The position numbers and the translations under genes are program-made. A stretch of 64,000 nucleotides of DNA from Euphorbia lathyris (lineage: Eukaryota; Streptophyta; Magnoliopsida; Malpighiales; Euphorbiaceae). Below are positions 1 to 10,801 of this stretch, piece after piece. Numbering within the stretch: the first letter of the stretch is position 1; each line of letters begins with the position of its first letter. The notes beneath the pieces were generated by a model. It had not been told where the DNA came from and did not search any database. It worked only from the letters and a program-made list of their open reading frames with translations. The DNA is taken from positions 18,550,001 to 18,614,000 of the forward strand of contig NC_088913.1 of the NCBI RefSeq assembly GCF_963576675.1, written 5' to 3'.

Positions 1-1277
1 CAATATTAAAAAATAAAAATTTAGTATTAAGAATTGAAGTTTAGGCACGGTATCAAAACTTACACTAAGTTAGTATTATTTTTTTTTATTAATATTACTA
101 TATCACTAGTGTAAATAAAAAAAATTTTGAGAAAAAAAAAGTTGTTTGTATTATTATTATTTTTTATATGAAAAAGAAGTGTACTATTAAAAAAAACGTG
201 AATTGTTAAATACCGCCCATTTTTACTAGTTACCGCCTCCATTTTGATTTTTTATTTTTCCTTTTTTCATAATTTTGATCAAAAACTGAAAATTCTTTTT
301 CCAAAATCACAAATCCGAACAACAATAATTAAAATTATGAAAATAATTGATATGTGACAATCCGAACCCCGAAAATAGATGATTATGAGTCGGAAACATT
401 AAAATTTACATTTTTTTTCAAAAAAATCATGAACATAATAATGCATATTTTCTGTGATGATTTTGCATTTTTCGTCATAAAAAATTAGAGAATTTTATAT
501 TTTTTCGTCACAAAAAATTGAACAATTTAACATTTTCCATCACTAAAAATATTAAATTTGTGCCTAGGCCCAATTTTAACCTAAGCGGGTGGCTGACCCG
601 CCAAGCCAATAGTTTGGGAGGGTGAAACACCCGCCCAGCCAATGGCTTGGGCGGATGCTATATCAAAAAAAAGTATTTAAGAAGCGTATGTTACAACAGT
701 CAATTTACTCTTTAAATATCAAAAAAATAATTTAAATTTCTCTCTAATAATTTAAATTTCTCTCCAATTGTAGAAGAAAAAACAAATTTTACTTTTATTA
801 AGAGATTTTTATTAGAACATTTGTTTTTTTTTTTTTTTTTGAAAGAATTAGAACATTTGTTAGTAGTTATATTTATCAATATATTTTTGTCAGTAATTAT
901 TAAAAATAAATAAAAATTTGTAAAATTTGAGAAAATTTAACTTTTAAACCAATAAAAATTGGTTTATTAGAGAGTATGTAATTCAATTTATCCGTAATAT
1001 TTTTCTCCTCCTAAAGAGAAAAGAAAAAAAGTATGTAATTCAATATAATTTTTCTGAATTAAATTGTCCTTTAGTTTGTTCTCGAAATCAAAATAAACTA
1101 TTCTTAACTATGGAAATAAAAATGGAAATAAAAGGAGCATAATTAAACTAAGAATAACATTTATTCTTCCATAAAAAAAAAAGAAAAATATTTATTCTTA
1201 TGCTGCTTTTCTTTTTCATAATAATAAGAATAAAGAATATGAAGAGTCCACTTGTCCTAGAATAAAGTAGTCGTGCC
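1..1277. other. AT-rich non-coding flank
   Basis: I see no gene here. The stretch is strongly AT-rich with long A and T runs, and the short open frames in it look like chance. A GC-richer patch at about 560-655 contains repeated forms of a GGCGGGT/ACCCGCC motif around CCAAGCCAATgg words and may be the core of a small decayed element. No boundaries could be set. Confidence 0.6.
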
Positions 1278-1281
1278 AATG

Positions 1282-1352
1282 AGGGTTGGTCCGAGTGGTA
1301 AAGCATTGAACCTCTACTTAATAGGTTTGAGGTTCGATTTTCCACTACATCA
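1282..1352 (+). mobile_element. tRNA-derived SINE fragment (candidate)
   Basis: The stretch carries a tRNA-like A box (TTGGTCCGAGTGG) and, about 40 bases later, a B box (GAGGTTCGATTTTCC), the internal RNA polymerase III promoter arrangement of plant SINEs. It does not fold as a full tRNA because there is no matching acceptor stem. An A-rich tail follows. It lies just downstream of the 3' end of the carboxypeptidase-like gene. Family not identified. Confidence 0.45.
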
Positions 1353-1517
1353 AATTAAAAAAATGTTGCAAAATACATATACAGACTTAAAAATTTCATT
1401 ATCATTTCGAAAAGTTATACAAATATAGTCTGTAGAAGAATGGAAGTTTCTCACTTACAGAATAATTTTTTCCCTTAAACAAAATTTGTAATGAATTTCT
1501 AGTATTCCAAGTGTTTT

Positions 1518-4500
1518 TCACATGATATAGTAAGATAACCAGCGATCAACCATAGCTAGACACTCCTTAGGCTTATACTCCGGAGCTGTGTGGCCTCCTC
1601 CCTATCAAAATCAACAACCATTTTAGTTTATCTTCACTTTATAATTGCACAATAATACATGCACCTTAATGACCAAATGAATTTGATCATTCACTGTTAG
1701 ATATAAGCTGTAGGATGCTTTGAATCTTAACTCTATAATTCTAATAAGCCTATATCTAACGGTAAATGACCAAATACTCTATGGTCATTAAGGTCCATGT
1801 GATCAAAACCGTGTACAATAATTTGTAGAAAATGTGTTATTTTTCTTGCCTTCACAGTGTTAAAGACCAGGCCATCTCCAATTGTGTGAGCATACTTGAT
1901 TGTGAATCTGTAAAAAACGAAAAGTGACAAAATATTAGTAGAATGCATCCATATGGCATTTGACAATAACGCTATTAACGTTGTAGCTCTTAAACTTCAT
2001 TTAAAAGTCAGGTAAATTACACGCATAGATTACTTTCTAATAGAAGTCCATTCACCTTTGACCATTCCAATAGCAGATAATCCTTCGTTGTAGAGTGATA
2101 AAAATGATATTCTAAGCAATTTTAATTCCTGAATTTTTTGGTTTTGGGATCATTTAGGTGTTTTTTGGTCGGGAGAAAGAAAGTGTCTACTTAGAGAGAG
2201 GGAAAGTCGAAAATGGTGATTTGGAAAATCGAAAAAAATGTGGTTCCATAAGGATTTAGGTTCTAAACAACTTTAATTCTTGCGCATTTCTATTTTGAAC
2301 GGTCATTTACTTTCATAAGAGACATTTATGTTAGTAAAAGACAAAGTTTCTAGACTTTTATGTCCGGTTTTGAAGTTCAGGGGTCATAAAGAAAGATCAA
2401 AGTTGAGGACTTGTGGGTATAATTTGCCTCATAAAAATCTTTGAACTTTATAGTATACTAATATTAAAATCCAAATCAAAGAAATCCATTAAAAAATTTA
2501 ACGAAATGATTGTATGAAAATAGTATTAGAACATGATAACATGCATAAAAAAAGAGTCATGTAGTCAAATTTGTCCTTGTTGTCATAATTTAGTTGATTT
2601 TTCAAAACAGATATTCTTTGATTTAGATTTTAATATTAGTATAATGTAAAGTTGAAGAATTTTTGTCACAAAATGAAGCTAGGAGCTATACCAACAGTAG
2701 CATAGTTCAAGAGCCACAGATGTATTTTATCCTTCAACTTGCCTTGAGGATCAATTTGATCCAAATGAACTTTGGATACCAATTTAGTCCACAACTAGTC
2801 ATTTTTTGTTGAATTAGTTCAAAAGTGACACGTATCAGTACATTTTTCGCAGGGTTTTTCATTTTTTTATGTCAATTTCTCGACTCTTTTAAGTTAATTT
2901 GACAAATAATGCCTAGTTAAAGGATTAAATTGATACCCGAAATTCGATTTAGAACAAATTAAGCCTTGATTCGGAAGGAAAAGAAATGGAGTTTTTGAGA
3001 CTAACCCGGCTATTTGACCATCAACATACCAAGGTCTCCAGTCATCTACAGTGCTTAAATTGAGGGAGTGAATCCATACTATTGTACCAGTGTAAGGAAT
3101 TAGCATATCATGGTCGCCACTGCAAGAAGCCAAGGAATAAGATAACAATCAACAACTCCAAGGAAAATGTTCACTTAAATTTATGATATTTGAAGAGAAA
3201 CATAGCAAGCCAATTAAAGATCAAATGCTGATTCTTTGACACAATTTATCATTATGATTTATGTAATTCTATTTCGACATATCACCCGTATAAACTTATC
3301 AAGTTTAGACCTCCGATACCCTTATTTGCTGATTTGGTAGACGTCAAAGGGGAGCACCTCCTGCTATGTAAACTTTGAAATCTGCCAAATCAGTAAATGA
3401 GGGTGACCTGAGATCCATAATTGACAAGTTTAGGTGTGCATGATAGGTCCAAATGGAAATACAGGGTGTCAAATAGAAAAAAATGTCAAATTTAGGTGTG
3501 TAATTATGTAAACCAAAAAATTTGTTTTTACAATTAGTTTATCTACTTGAAAGGGTCAAATTTTCCCCTCATGTTATTGGAGAAGTTTAAATTTTATCAC
3601 CATGGTAGAAACTTCTCAATTTTACCCTCATGGCAGCAAATCTAGTTCAAATTTACCGTTTTCTAAATAAATGCGGACGAAAATTACAGAATTCCTTGAA
3701 AAAGAGTAAAATCGAGTTAGAATTTCTACCATGTGGGAAAAATTGAGCTATTTTATACAATGAAAATAACCTTATTGAAAAAATTGACTCTTCCCCAATT
3801 AGGAAAGTATGTCAAGTACAAAGTCCAAATGTTGACTTCTCCCAATCAAGGAAATGACGAAAATATTACCTGTAGACCATGCCTCGATAACCACCATAGA
3901 TCAGTTGTTTATGATAAATGACAGTGCTCAGTAGGTTATAAGTGTAAGCAATGGTTTTGTTACATCTCATCCATTGGTCTATGGTGCCCTGCTCACCAGT
4001 AAAAGAAACAAAAAATGCATTTAAACATACTGGTTAAACTAAGGCGATCCCCCAAACTTTGAAAATCATCGATTAGCTTCTTGAAGTTGCTTAAAATGAC
4101 ATGATTAACTTTTTATGCCTTATATAACAGAGAAAAATAGAGATGTACACAAGTTGAAATGCATATCACTCTAAGCAAATTCTGAGAGCCAATAGGTCAG
4201 TTTAAGCAAATTCAAGTCGTCAATAGATCACTTTAAACAAGTTCGAAGTGCTAATAAGACATCTACAAAGTTCATGGGGGCACGCATCAGATCATTAAGC
4301 TTGAAGTTAACGTGAAGGGACTTACATTGCGAATATTAAGAGCACTCTGGACGCTTTCATCATTTGCCCATATGTAAGATAACACATAATTTTCATTCTG
4401 CAAGATAAGACAGGTTATTGCATGAAAACGTTAGGATTGTAATGTAATCAGTTCAGGAATATCTAGTAACTCATCACAACTACGTTCAAAAATTCTACAT

Positions 4501-7500
4501 TCGCTAGTTATAAAGTTAATTTAAGAAAACCTTTGAGGTATCTTTCGGGATAGAATTAGACTTAAGTTGGGTCAATTGCATATGTTTAGTCCTTCAAATT
4601 TCACATTCTAAGAGTCTAGCTGTAAAAGTGAGGAATGTGTTAAGTATCCCACATTGGAGGTGTTGAGTAACTCACATTGACTGGCATGTTAAGTCTCGCA
4701 CCTTTTTTTATAGTCTAAGTATCTCATACTAGTTAGCTTTAAAAGAAAACGAAAATATAAAAGTGCGAGATAATTATCACTTTGAGGTGCTTTTTAGGTG
4801 AAGTTAGACCTCAAATTCTCAACAAATTATACATCCTATTATAAGAGAGAAGAGCTAGGAAGAGAGATTACTCTGCACCAATTGTCAGGTAGTCTTTGTG
4901 ATGACAAAGCAATGTCTATTTCCGGATCATCAAAAAATTGGTTCCCCCATTTCAAGCCCTGAGGTTTTGGAGATGCAAAACTACACTTTGGTTCCAATAT
5001 TTGTGCATCACATACTTTCAAAGTGCACTGCAATTTCCACTCATTTCTCATCAGAAAAAATAAAATGTAGAGAAGCGTACATAAAGTAGGATGAGAAACA
5101 ACTCTGTTTTCACTCCATTCAACAACTGAAAGAAGCCCTTCTAACCTCTGCAATATGCTGAATTGTATCCATACAATCAGCATTGCTCACATTTGGGGCT
5201 ATGTATTCACCAGAACAGTATAATCTTGCATCCTGGAAAAGCACAAAATATGTCATTAGAGCTGTGAATTTCAGACACGAAAACGTAATTTACAACCCAT
5301 TGCCTCTCAACTTCGGCCTTACTTTGTTTATGGCCCGTGAACTTAAACAGGACATAAAAGTCCCAGGACTTTGCCCTTTACTAACATAAAAGTTCCTTGA
5401 CCACTCAATAATAGGTACCTCTCCATTGTAGAGTTGCATAAGCAACTCTAATTCTCGAACTTTTGGGTTTTGAGTCATAATAGGCATTAACTAAGCAAAA
5501 CAGTGTGTTTTGCTCAAGTAGGAAAAAGCCACACTTTACATAGTGTAACGGCTACTTTAAGGAATAGATAGGAAGGGTATAAATAGATAGATAGAGAGAG
5601 AGAGAGAGAGAGTTAGGTTTAACTTTTCAATTTGGGAATACCTCAATCTTCTTCCCCTTTTCATTCTCTGTAAAAATTCATCACCATTCTCTGTAATCCC
5701 TATTAAAGTCATTTAGGTCTTGTTTTGTTAGGAGAGAAAAAGCTCCGGAAATTGTGAGTTGGAAAATCGAAAACGTGGTTCTAAACAACTTTAACTCTTA
5801 GACTTTTCCATTTTGAAGTCGTCAACACTCATTTTGAGGTGTTTACTTTCATAGGGGACTTTTATGTTAATAAAGGGTAAAGTTCAAGGACTTCTATGTT
5901 CTGTTTTGAAGCAGGACTATAAAGAAAGTAAGCCAAAGTTGAGGGGCCATGGGTGTAATCTACCCCCAATTTTTAGAGACAACTTATCATTTCTGTTGCA
6001 TTTATATCATATATAAAATCATGTAGAATATATAGATTACATAACATGATTATTACACGACATCCCATTTTTAATACCCGTGTTTGTCATTGCTTTCTCA
6101 TGATTATTGACAAAATAAGTGCTGAATGAAAGCAGTGAGTGCTATAAACTTTCATCAAATTCTGGTTTCTCTTAGTGGATTAGGACTTGACATAGATTAT
6201 TCCAGTATTTTCAAATTAAATGTGTTCAACTTCAAAACTGCAGGCAAACCCTCTAATCTAGTCAATTGTTTGTCCATATAATTTATGTATATACGAAACT
6301 GTGCAAGTAAGAAATATAATCTCATATTACCTGGTAAAGTTCATCTGATATCAGTCCAACTCGGTGGAAATATTCAATTCTTGAATTCTCATCATTATGC
6401 AAATCTGTAACTGGATTGCCAAGCATGTATCCCTAATTCAAATTTTAAGCAACATCATTAGTCTCAGAGCACACAATTACCTGAAAACATAAAGCTCAAC
6501 GAATCGAAAACAACTCAGTTCAAAACATAATATAGCTAGAGCAAGCATTTAAATTGAAATGTACCTGGAGATTCAAGTATGGCTTGTGTCCGGCTCTGTT
6601 TCCTGCAATACAATCACCGGAAAATCTCTCAGCTAGAAATTAAAGTGGACGAGAAACTATAGAAGCCGAACCAGAACATCATTTATATTTTGCTATACCT
6701 TCTGCAACTTCTAGAGTAACTTGGGGAACAATCATGCCAGAATATGAATCACCAGAAATATAAAGTGGGTTGTACTTGAATTTGGGATGATCCGCTATCC
6801 ACTGCAGCACAACTTACAGCATTAGTATAAAGTTGAACCCTTCAATTCAGAAGGGAATATTGATTCAGTTCTTTCTGTACAGATAAAATCATAGGAAAAT
6901 GGGGGCTGACCTTCCTAAGAAACTCATAAATTGAAATTGCTGATTCTGTGTCTGAGGTATAGTATCCTTCTGGAGTTGTTGAGTAGGAAAATCCGGTCCC
7001 AACTGGTGCGTCGAGGAAGATAATATTGGCAATCTGAAGAATTACCAGAGCTGTAATAAGATTAATAAAGGAATTGTCTAAAGAGCAAGAAAAAAAAAAC
7101 ATCAAAAAGAGACTTATCCACACCTTTGTCCATGAGTATTCATTATTTAGAAATGATGGCAAACTTCCATTGAAAGATAAATAATCATAATTTAATGGAC
7201 CTACATAGAAGTTAAGATGTCAATTAGACAAAACAAAGGCAAATACACATACTTAAAACAAACATGATGAAGCTTTTGATAAAAGCTTAAACTACAAGAA
7301 CAAATGGATCTTTCCCTTTTTTTTTTCAGATAAAACACTAATTGGATAAAATAGGAAAATGGCTTTTTTTTTTTTTAATACAGGCGCAACGGACTTTGTT
7401 GTCGTGTGACCGAGAGGTCAAGGGTTCGAGTCTTAGGAGCGGCCTCTTGCCAACAAATTGGCAGGGGAAGGCCTGCCCCCAATACACCCTTGTGGTGGAA

Positions 7501-8401
7501 CCCCTCTTTGGACCCTCGCTTAGTGGGAATGCGTAGTGCACCGGGCCGCACTTCACAGAATTTGGTTCAGTTGTTATTGTTTAAGGGTTGCTCTTGCTAT
7601 AGTTGTTGTTGGTAGCTAATATTAAGAGGCGGGGCCATGGTAGGACAGTACGTGCTATTTTTACAGATTCCAAGTCTGACTCAGAAATAGGTGGGCTAGG
7701 ACCAAGCCCAAGCTAATAGTCCAGGACCAAGCCCGGACTATTGAACATGGACTTGGGCGGGCACCCGCAAGTGTGAATTTTTTATTATCCACACAACCAA
7801 CTTCCAAAATTGAAAATATACCAGCAGAATCAGTTAACAATCTAGCATACTAAAACAATGCAGGACCCAGAAGAGAAAGACAAACCCTTTACTAATATAT
7901 CATTCAGACAAATCGTCGAACACCTTATGATCAATCATACAGCACAATCTTAATCCTAATTTCTTTCAAACCACAATTCAAAATTTGTCATCCTTACTAA
8001 TAAAATACCAAATTAACAAAAAGAAGAGCATACCAATTTCATAAACCAAGCCAGAGAAACCAGAACAACCAGGACCACCAGTTAGCCATAGCAGAAGAGG
8101 GTCTCTAATTGGGTTCCTCTCTGATTCAACGAAGTAGTAAAAAAGCTGCAATTGATCTAAATCACCCACACCTACATATCTGAAACACAAATCATCAATC
8201 TTTGTTTTCTTTTATTTTCCTGATTACATATATAATTTGAATAAAATCTGAAACTTACCCAGTTTCCAGTATAAATGGAAGTTCACCATCATAACCAGGC
8301 AGAGTCTTCACAATGTGCTTTGAAGCAACAAAATTTGATAGAAATAGTAAAAGTAGAACTTGCAAATATACCCACAAGGAATGGCTACAAAATAATTCCA
8401 T
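1518..8401 (-). CDS. Serine carboxypeptidase-like acyltransferase, 14 exons, apparently intact
   Basis: Spliced by eye on the minus strand, the exons are 8401-8259, 8179-8034, 7200-7124, 7033-6911, 6801-6699, 6602-6565, 6432-6331, 5232-5146, 5027-4872, 4397-4326, 3988-3870, 3119-3006, 1907-1850 and 1601-1518. They sum to 1422 nt (473 aa plus TGA) and every junction keeps frame. The N-terminus has a hydrophobic signal-like segment ([15 protein letters not shown]), so the product probably enters the secretory pathway and ends in the vacuole. Family motifs follow in order: [24 protein letters not shown] (oxyanion region), GDSYSG with the nucleophile Ser, [13 protein letters not shown] (Asp) and GGGHTAPEY (His). 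GDSYSG and WLTGGPGCS point to the acyltransferase clade, which uses glucose-ester donors to acylate small molecules, rather than true peptidases (GESYAG, WLNGGPGCS). Length and exon count fit that clade. The acyl donor and acceptor cannot be told. Intron 13 uses a GC donor. Confidence 0.92.
1602..1849 (-). other. GC-AG intron 13 of the SCPL gene
   Basis: The conserved residues TVK at the end of exon 13 (1850) are followed by GCAAGAAA instead of a GT donor. The acceptor TAG at 1602-1604 precedes the GGGHTAPEY exon. A GT two codons upstream (ACT|GTGAAG) would also keep frame but would delete the conserved VK, so the GC donor is the better reading. Confidence 0.75.
2010..2430. repeat. MITE-like inverted-repeat element in intron 12
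   Basis: The left end (GGTAAATTACACGCA at 2011) is matched in inverse at the right end (TGTGGGTATAATTTGCC, to about 2428). The interior is related to the element at 5284-5960: words such as GGAAAATCGAAAA, GTGGTTC and TCTAAACAACTTTAA are shared. It is short and non-coding. No clear TSD was found. Confidence 0.5.
2735..2975. repeat. MITE-like inverted-repeat element in intron 12
   Basis: The first 65 or so bases (TTGCCTTGAGGATCAATTTG onward, through TGGATACCAATTTAGTCC) are matched in inverse by the last 65 (GGATTAAATTGATACCCGAA through AAGCCTTGATTC). The arms are diverged, the centre is non-coding, and the right end stops about 30 bases short of exon 12. Confidence 0.5.
3272..3450. repeat. MITE-like inverted-repeat element in intron 11
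   Basis: The arm at about 3275-3345 (ATATCACCCGTATAAACTT to TGCTGATTTGGTAGACG) pairs in inverse with 3375-3450 (ATCTGCCAAATCAGTAAATG to AGTTTAGGTGTGCATGATAG). The arms are about 75 bp and mismatched. A further related word at 3485 (AATTTAGGTGTGTAATTATG) suggests a second copy or a longer element. Confidence 0.5.
5284..5960. repeat. Long-terminal-inverted-repeat non-coding element in intron 7
   Basis: The left arm begins near GTAATTTACAACCCA (5286) and runs through GAACTTAAACAGGACATAAA to about 5400. The right arm carries its inverse, ending TGGGTGTAATCTACCC near 5960. The arms are over 100 bp and diverged, and there is no coding capacity between them. A related shorter element lies at 2010-2430. 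The long arms resemble Mutator-type MITEs, but I could not confirm a 9-bp TSD. Confidence 0.5.
5583..5612. repeat. (GATA)n/(GA)n microsatellite
   Basis: ATAGATAGATAG grades into an uninterrupted run of GA dinucleotides inside the inverted-repeat element in intron 7. Confidence 0.9.
7378..7556 (+). mobile_element. Au SINE in intron 2 of the SCPL gene
   Basis: The sequence follows the plant Au SINE layout from start to end: CAGGCGCAACGG, an A-box region, GAGGTCAAGGGTTCGAGTC (B box), GGCAGGGGAAGGCCTGC, CAATACACCCTTGTGGTGG, GACCCTCGCTTAGTGGGAA and GTGCACCGGGCCGC. It is antisense to the host gene. The family is RNA polymerase III transcribed and mobilised by LINE machinery. The copy looks close to full length, and I did not find a convincing TSD. 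Confidence 0.85.
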
Positions 8402-8810
8402 CCCTCAACTGGTTTCAGAAGAACAAGTACTGTTTAATTAGTGTGAAAATGGATAATCTTTTAGAAATGAATATTGTTGTAACTAGATTATAAAAGTACC
8501 ATCTAAAGTATTTTCTAATTGAATGGAAAGTAATGGCATCTAACATTCTTCTTGGTTCTTACTACCAAATTTTGAGGGTTTTTTATGTTGGGGAACTTTT
8601 ACGTATGGAAATATAAGAGCTATGAATTTCTGATGGGCTCTGCAGAGTTGAGTCACAAGTCACAACTAACTTTCTTGGATCAAATCTTGGTGGTAATGGT
8701 AGACAATTCCATACTTATATTTTCCCATGTGTTTTGTATTTTTTAATTGAAAAGATTAATTTTAAAGTAATTAATTTATTAGTCTCTATATTTTGACAAA
8801 ACACACTTGT
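8402..8810 (-). promoter_or_regulatory. Upstream region of the SCPL gene
   Basis: This 409-base AT-rich stretch separates the start codon (8401) from the LTR-like fragment. A CTTTTATAAT word read on the minus strand near 8487-8496, about 90 bases upstream of the ATG, is a possible TATA box. Nothing else could be assigned. Confidence 0.3.
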
Positions 8811-9052
8811 AGACACCGAGTCGGAGGACCTGTGACGAAAACCCATAACAAGACGGTTGAAGCGGTCGGTTCCGATAATTTAAAGCAAAAATAATAATAA
8901 GAATCACAAGAGGGCCTGTAGGGGTTGCGGTCGTCGAGTGGACGGCTCGCGAGTGCTCAGCGGCGCTGGGCGAGCGCCTAGCGGCAGCCGGCGCGCGTCC
9001 GGCAGCGCGGGGCGCACGCCCAGCGGCGGCGGGGCGCGCACGCCCAACCTAC

Positions 9053-9201
9053 GTTGGGCGTGCGCCCAACATCGGTCGGGCGAACGCCCGACATCCGTTG
9101 GGCGCACGCCCAACGACGTTGGGCGCGCGCCCAACGTCTGTTGGGCGCGCGCCCAACAGAGGTTGGGCGTTCGCCCAACACTAGTTGGGCGTCCGCCCAA
9201 C
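9053..9201. repeat. Seven tandem perfect dyads, 22-bp period
   Basis: Seven 18-bp units of the form GTTGGGCG-NN-CGCCCAAC start at 9053, 9075, 9097, 9118, 9140, 9162 and 9184, separated by 3-4 unrelated bases. The two central bases differ between units (TG, AA, CA, CG, CG, TT, TC) while the 8-bp stems stay perfect. Unit 2 has GTCGGGCG/CGCCCGAC, changed in both arms so that pairing is kept. Confidence 0.97.
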
Positions 9202-9202
9202 C

Positions 9203-9244
9203 ATTTTGGGCGTAGCCCGACGCCCTTCGGGCTACGCCCAAAAT
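9203..9244. repeat. 18-bp-arm hairpin
   Basis: ATTTTGGGCGTAGCCCGA (9203-9220) is followed after six bases by its exact reverse complement (9227-9244). It directly follows the seventh dyad and reuses the GGGCG core. Confidence 0.97.
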
Positions 9245-9249
9245 CTTTT

Positions 9250-9280
9250 GGGATCCGTGCCTATAAAAGGCACGGATCCC
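9250..9280 (+). promoter_or_regulatory. TATA box in the loop of a 12-bp inverted repeat
   Basis: GGGATCCGTGCC (9250-9261), then TATAAAA (9262-9268), then the exact inverse GGCACGGATCCC (9269-9280). The TATA element is a presumed LTR promoter. Its setting in a perfect dyad is read directly from the sequence. Confidence 0.85.
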
Positions 9281-9860
9281 CATGCATTTGAGAGGAGGAT
9301 TTTTGAGAGCTTCTCACTCTAAAACATTTTTTAGAGAGAGAAAGTTATTTTTTTGGGAAAAAACATTTTTTTTCCTAAAAAATCCGAATTTCCTAAAAGT
9401 TAAAATTTTACCAAAAACACCGGAAAATCACGGTTCGTGGAATCAACCGACTTCAACTGTCAATACCGATCTTGAGGTATTATCCGAGGACTAGACTCGT
9501 TTTATTTTATTTAAATTATTTTCTTTGTTTATTTATTTTTATGTTATAATTTTATTTACTTAGTCAGTTATTTATTTATCATGTTTTATTTAATCTTCCG
9601 TATTTATTTAATTTTTGTCTCGTATTAAATAAACGTTTGGTTTTGTTTTGAAATAAAAAAACCTCGCTTTAACATCCCAATATGAACCGTGATCCGATTC
9701 AAAGGTAGTTCGGGATTAAGAAACGTTGTAATTATAAGTTTTGGAAAATATTTCTAAAGAACGTTTTAAAAGAAAACATCGTTTTAGGAGTCTCCGTTAT
9801 AGACTGTGATCCAATTTGGGTAGTTCGGAGGTCCAAAACGATAGAATAGGGACTGCTGTT

Positions 9861-10692
9861 GATATTCTGCCTTTTCTGTCACTAACAGCAGATTAGCGAC
9901 GGATTTTCTGTCGGTAATCTGCTGGAATCCGAAAATCCATCTTTTAACCCTCTTTTCTCAACTTTTTTGATATTTCTACTTGTATATATATGTATATAAC
10001 TATGTAATATATTTATAAAAATTATTTTTGGGCCCTATAACTATTAATTATGTATTATATAGCTATTTATTTCATATTTGGGATTTAATTCGTTTTGACT
10101 TAGTTTTGTAAAGTATTATATTTGTATATATATATAGTTTTGGCATATTTGAGTTATATTAGCTCTTATTTAGGGTGAAAGTTATGTTCTATATATTTAA
10201 TACTTAAAACTATTTAGAACTAAATGTCATTCTTTACATTTATGAACTTTCTTCATTGTTTTCACATGTTTTGAATTAGAATAAAAAGGCATTATATTTA
10301 GTATTCTTTTCATTTTCTTTATTATATCATATAGTATTTCATACTTGTTTTTATCTATAAATATATCCTTATTTTTAGATAAAACTATGTATATATATGT
10401 ATTTTTATTCTATTTTTGCATATAGGTATATATTTCAAATACATTTGGTTGGGTAAATTTGGTCTTGATTTGTTAATTATTGTAATTATGTTCAAGTAAG
10501 GGCTAATTGAGTGAAAAAGGGAAAACAAAAGATAAAAAAGAGATTTCAAGTTGTTTGTTTAAATTAAAAGCTTTTCTAGATATTCCTAAAGTGTAAATAA
10601 CGTTTTTTTGTCTGTGTAAAGGGTTTTCTTTATTGAAATGTTGTTTCGATCTTAATGCAAGAAAGAACCAACCTTAGGGACGCTTATGGTTG
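9861..10692. other. AT-rich stretch without a recognised gene
   Basis: TATATA-rich sequence lies between the LTR-like fragment and the left end of the CACTA element. I see no coding signal, no repeat pair and no RNA gene. The last three bases (TTG, 10690-10692) are the left copy of the CACTA target-site duplication. Confidence 0.6.
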
Positions 10693-10801
10693 CACTATGC
10701 CATTTTCCCTTTCACATGACACAAGATACATGACAGACATTTGTTTTCATGTCGTCTGAATATGTTTCGTGACAGTATTTTAATTCTATGTCATCGGAAG
10801 G

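Larger units (their letters stand above)
8811..9860 (+). mobile_element. LTR-like fragment with GC-rich dyad array and TATA box
   Basis: The stretch opens with TGTAGACACCGAGTCGGAGG, has a GC-rich block (8925-9240), a TATAAAA box at 9262 and then an AT-rich transcribed-type region. That is the usual order of U3, promoter and R/U5 in a plant LTR. Two degenerate copies of a GTGATCC...GTAGTTCGG module lie at about 9690-9715 and 9800-9825. I could not find a primer-binding site, a partner LTR or a TSD, so it may be a solo or truncated LTR. The 3' limit is a guess. Confidence 0.5.

Noticed and set aside
1282..1352. Functional tRNA gene
   Set aside because: A and B boxes are present but no acceptor stem pairs and the B box has extra bases; a SINE remnant fits better.
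7342..7615. Overlapping plus- and minus-strand ORFs of 64-72 codons in SCPL intron 2
   Set aside because: They lie within the Au SINE, which is non-coding.
9053..9201. CRISPR-like array
   Set aside because: Repeats are perfect dyads with only 3-4 bases between them, in a plant LTR. There are no spacers and no cas genes.
8904..9291. Overlapping open frames of about 100 codons on both strands in the GC-rich block
   Set aside because: They arise because the repeated GGGCG/CGCCC units lack stop codons. The translations are low-complexity and present in several frames at once.
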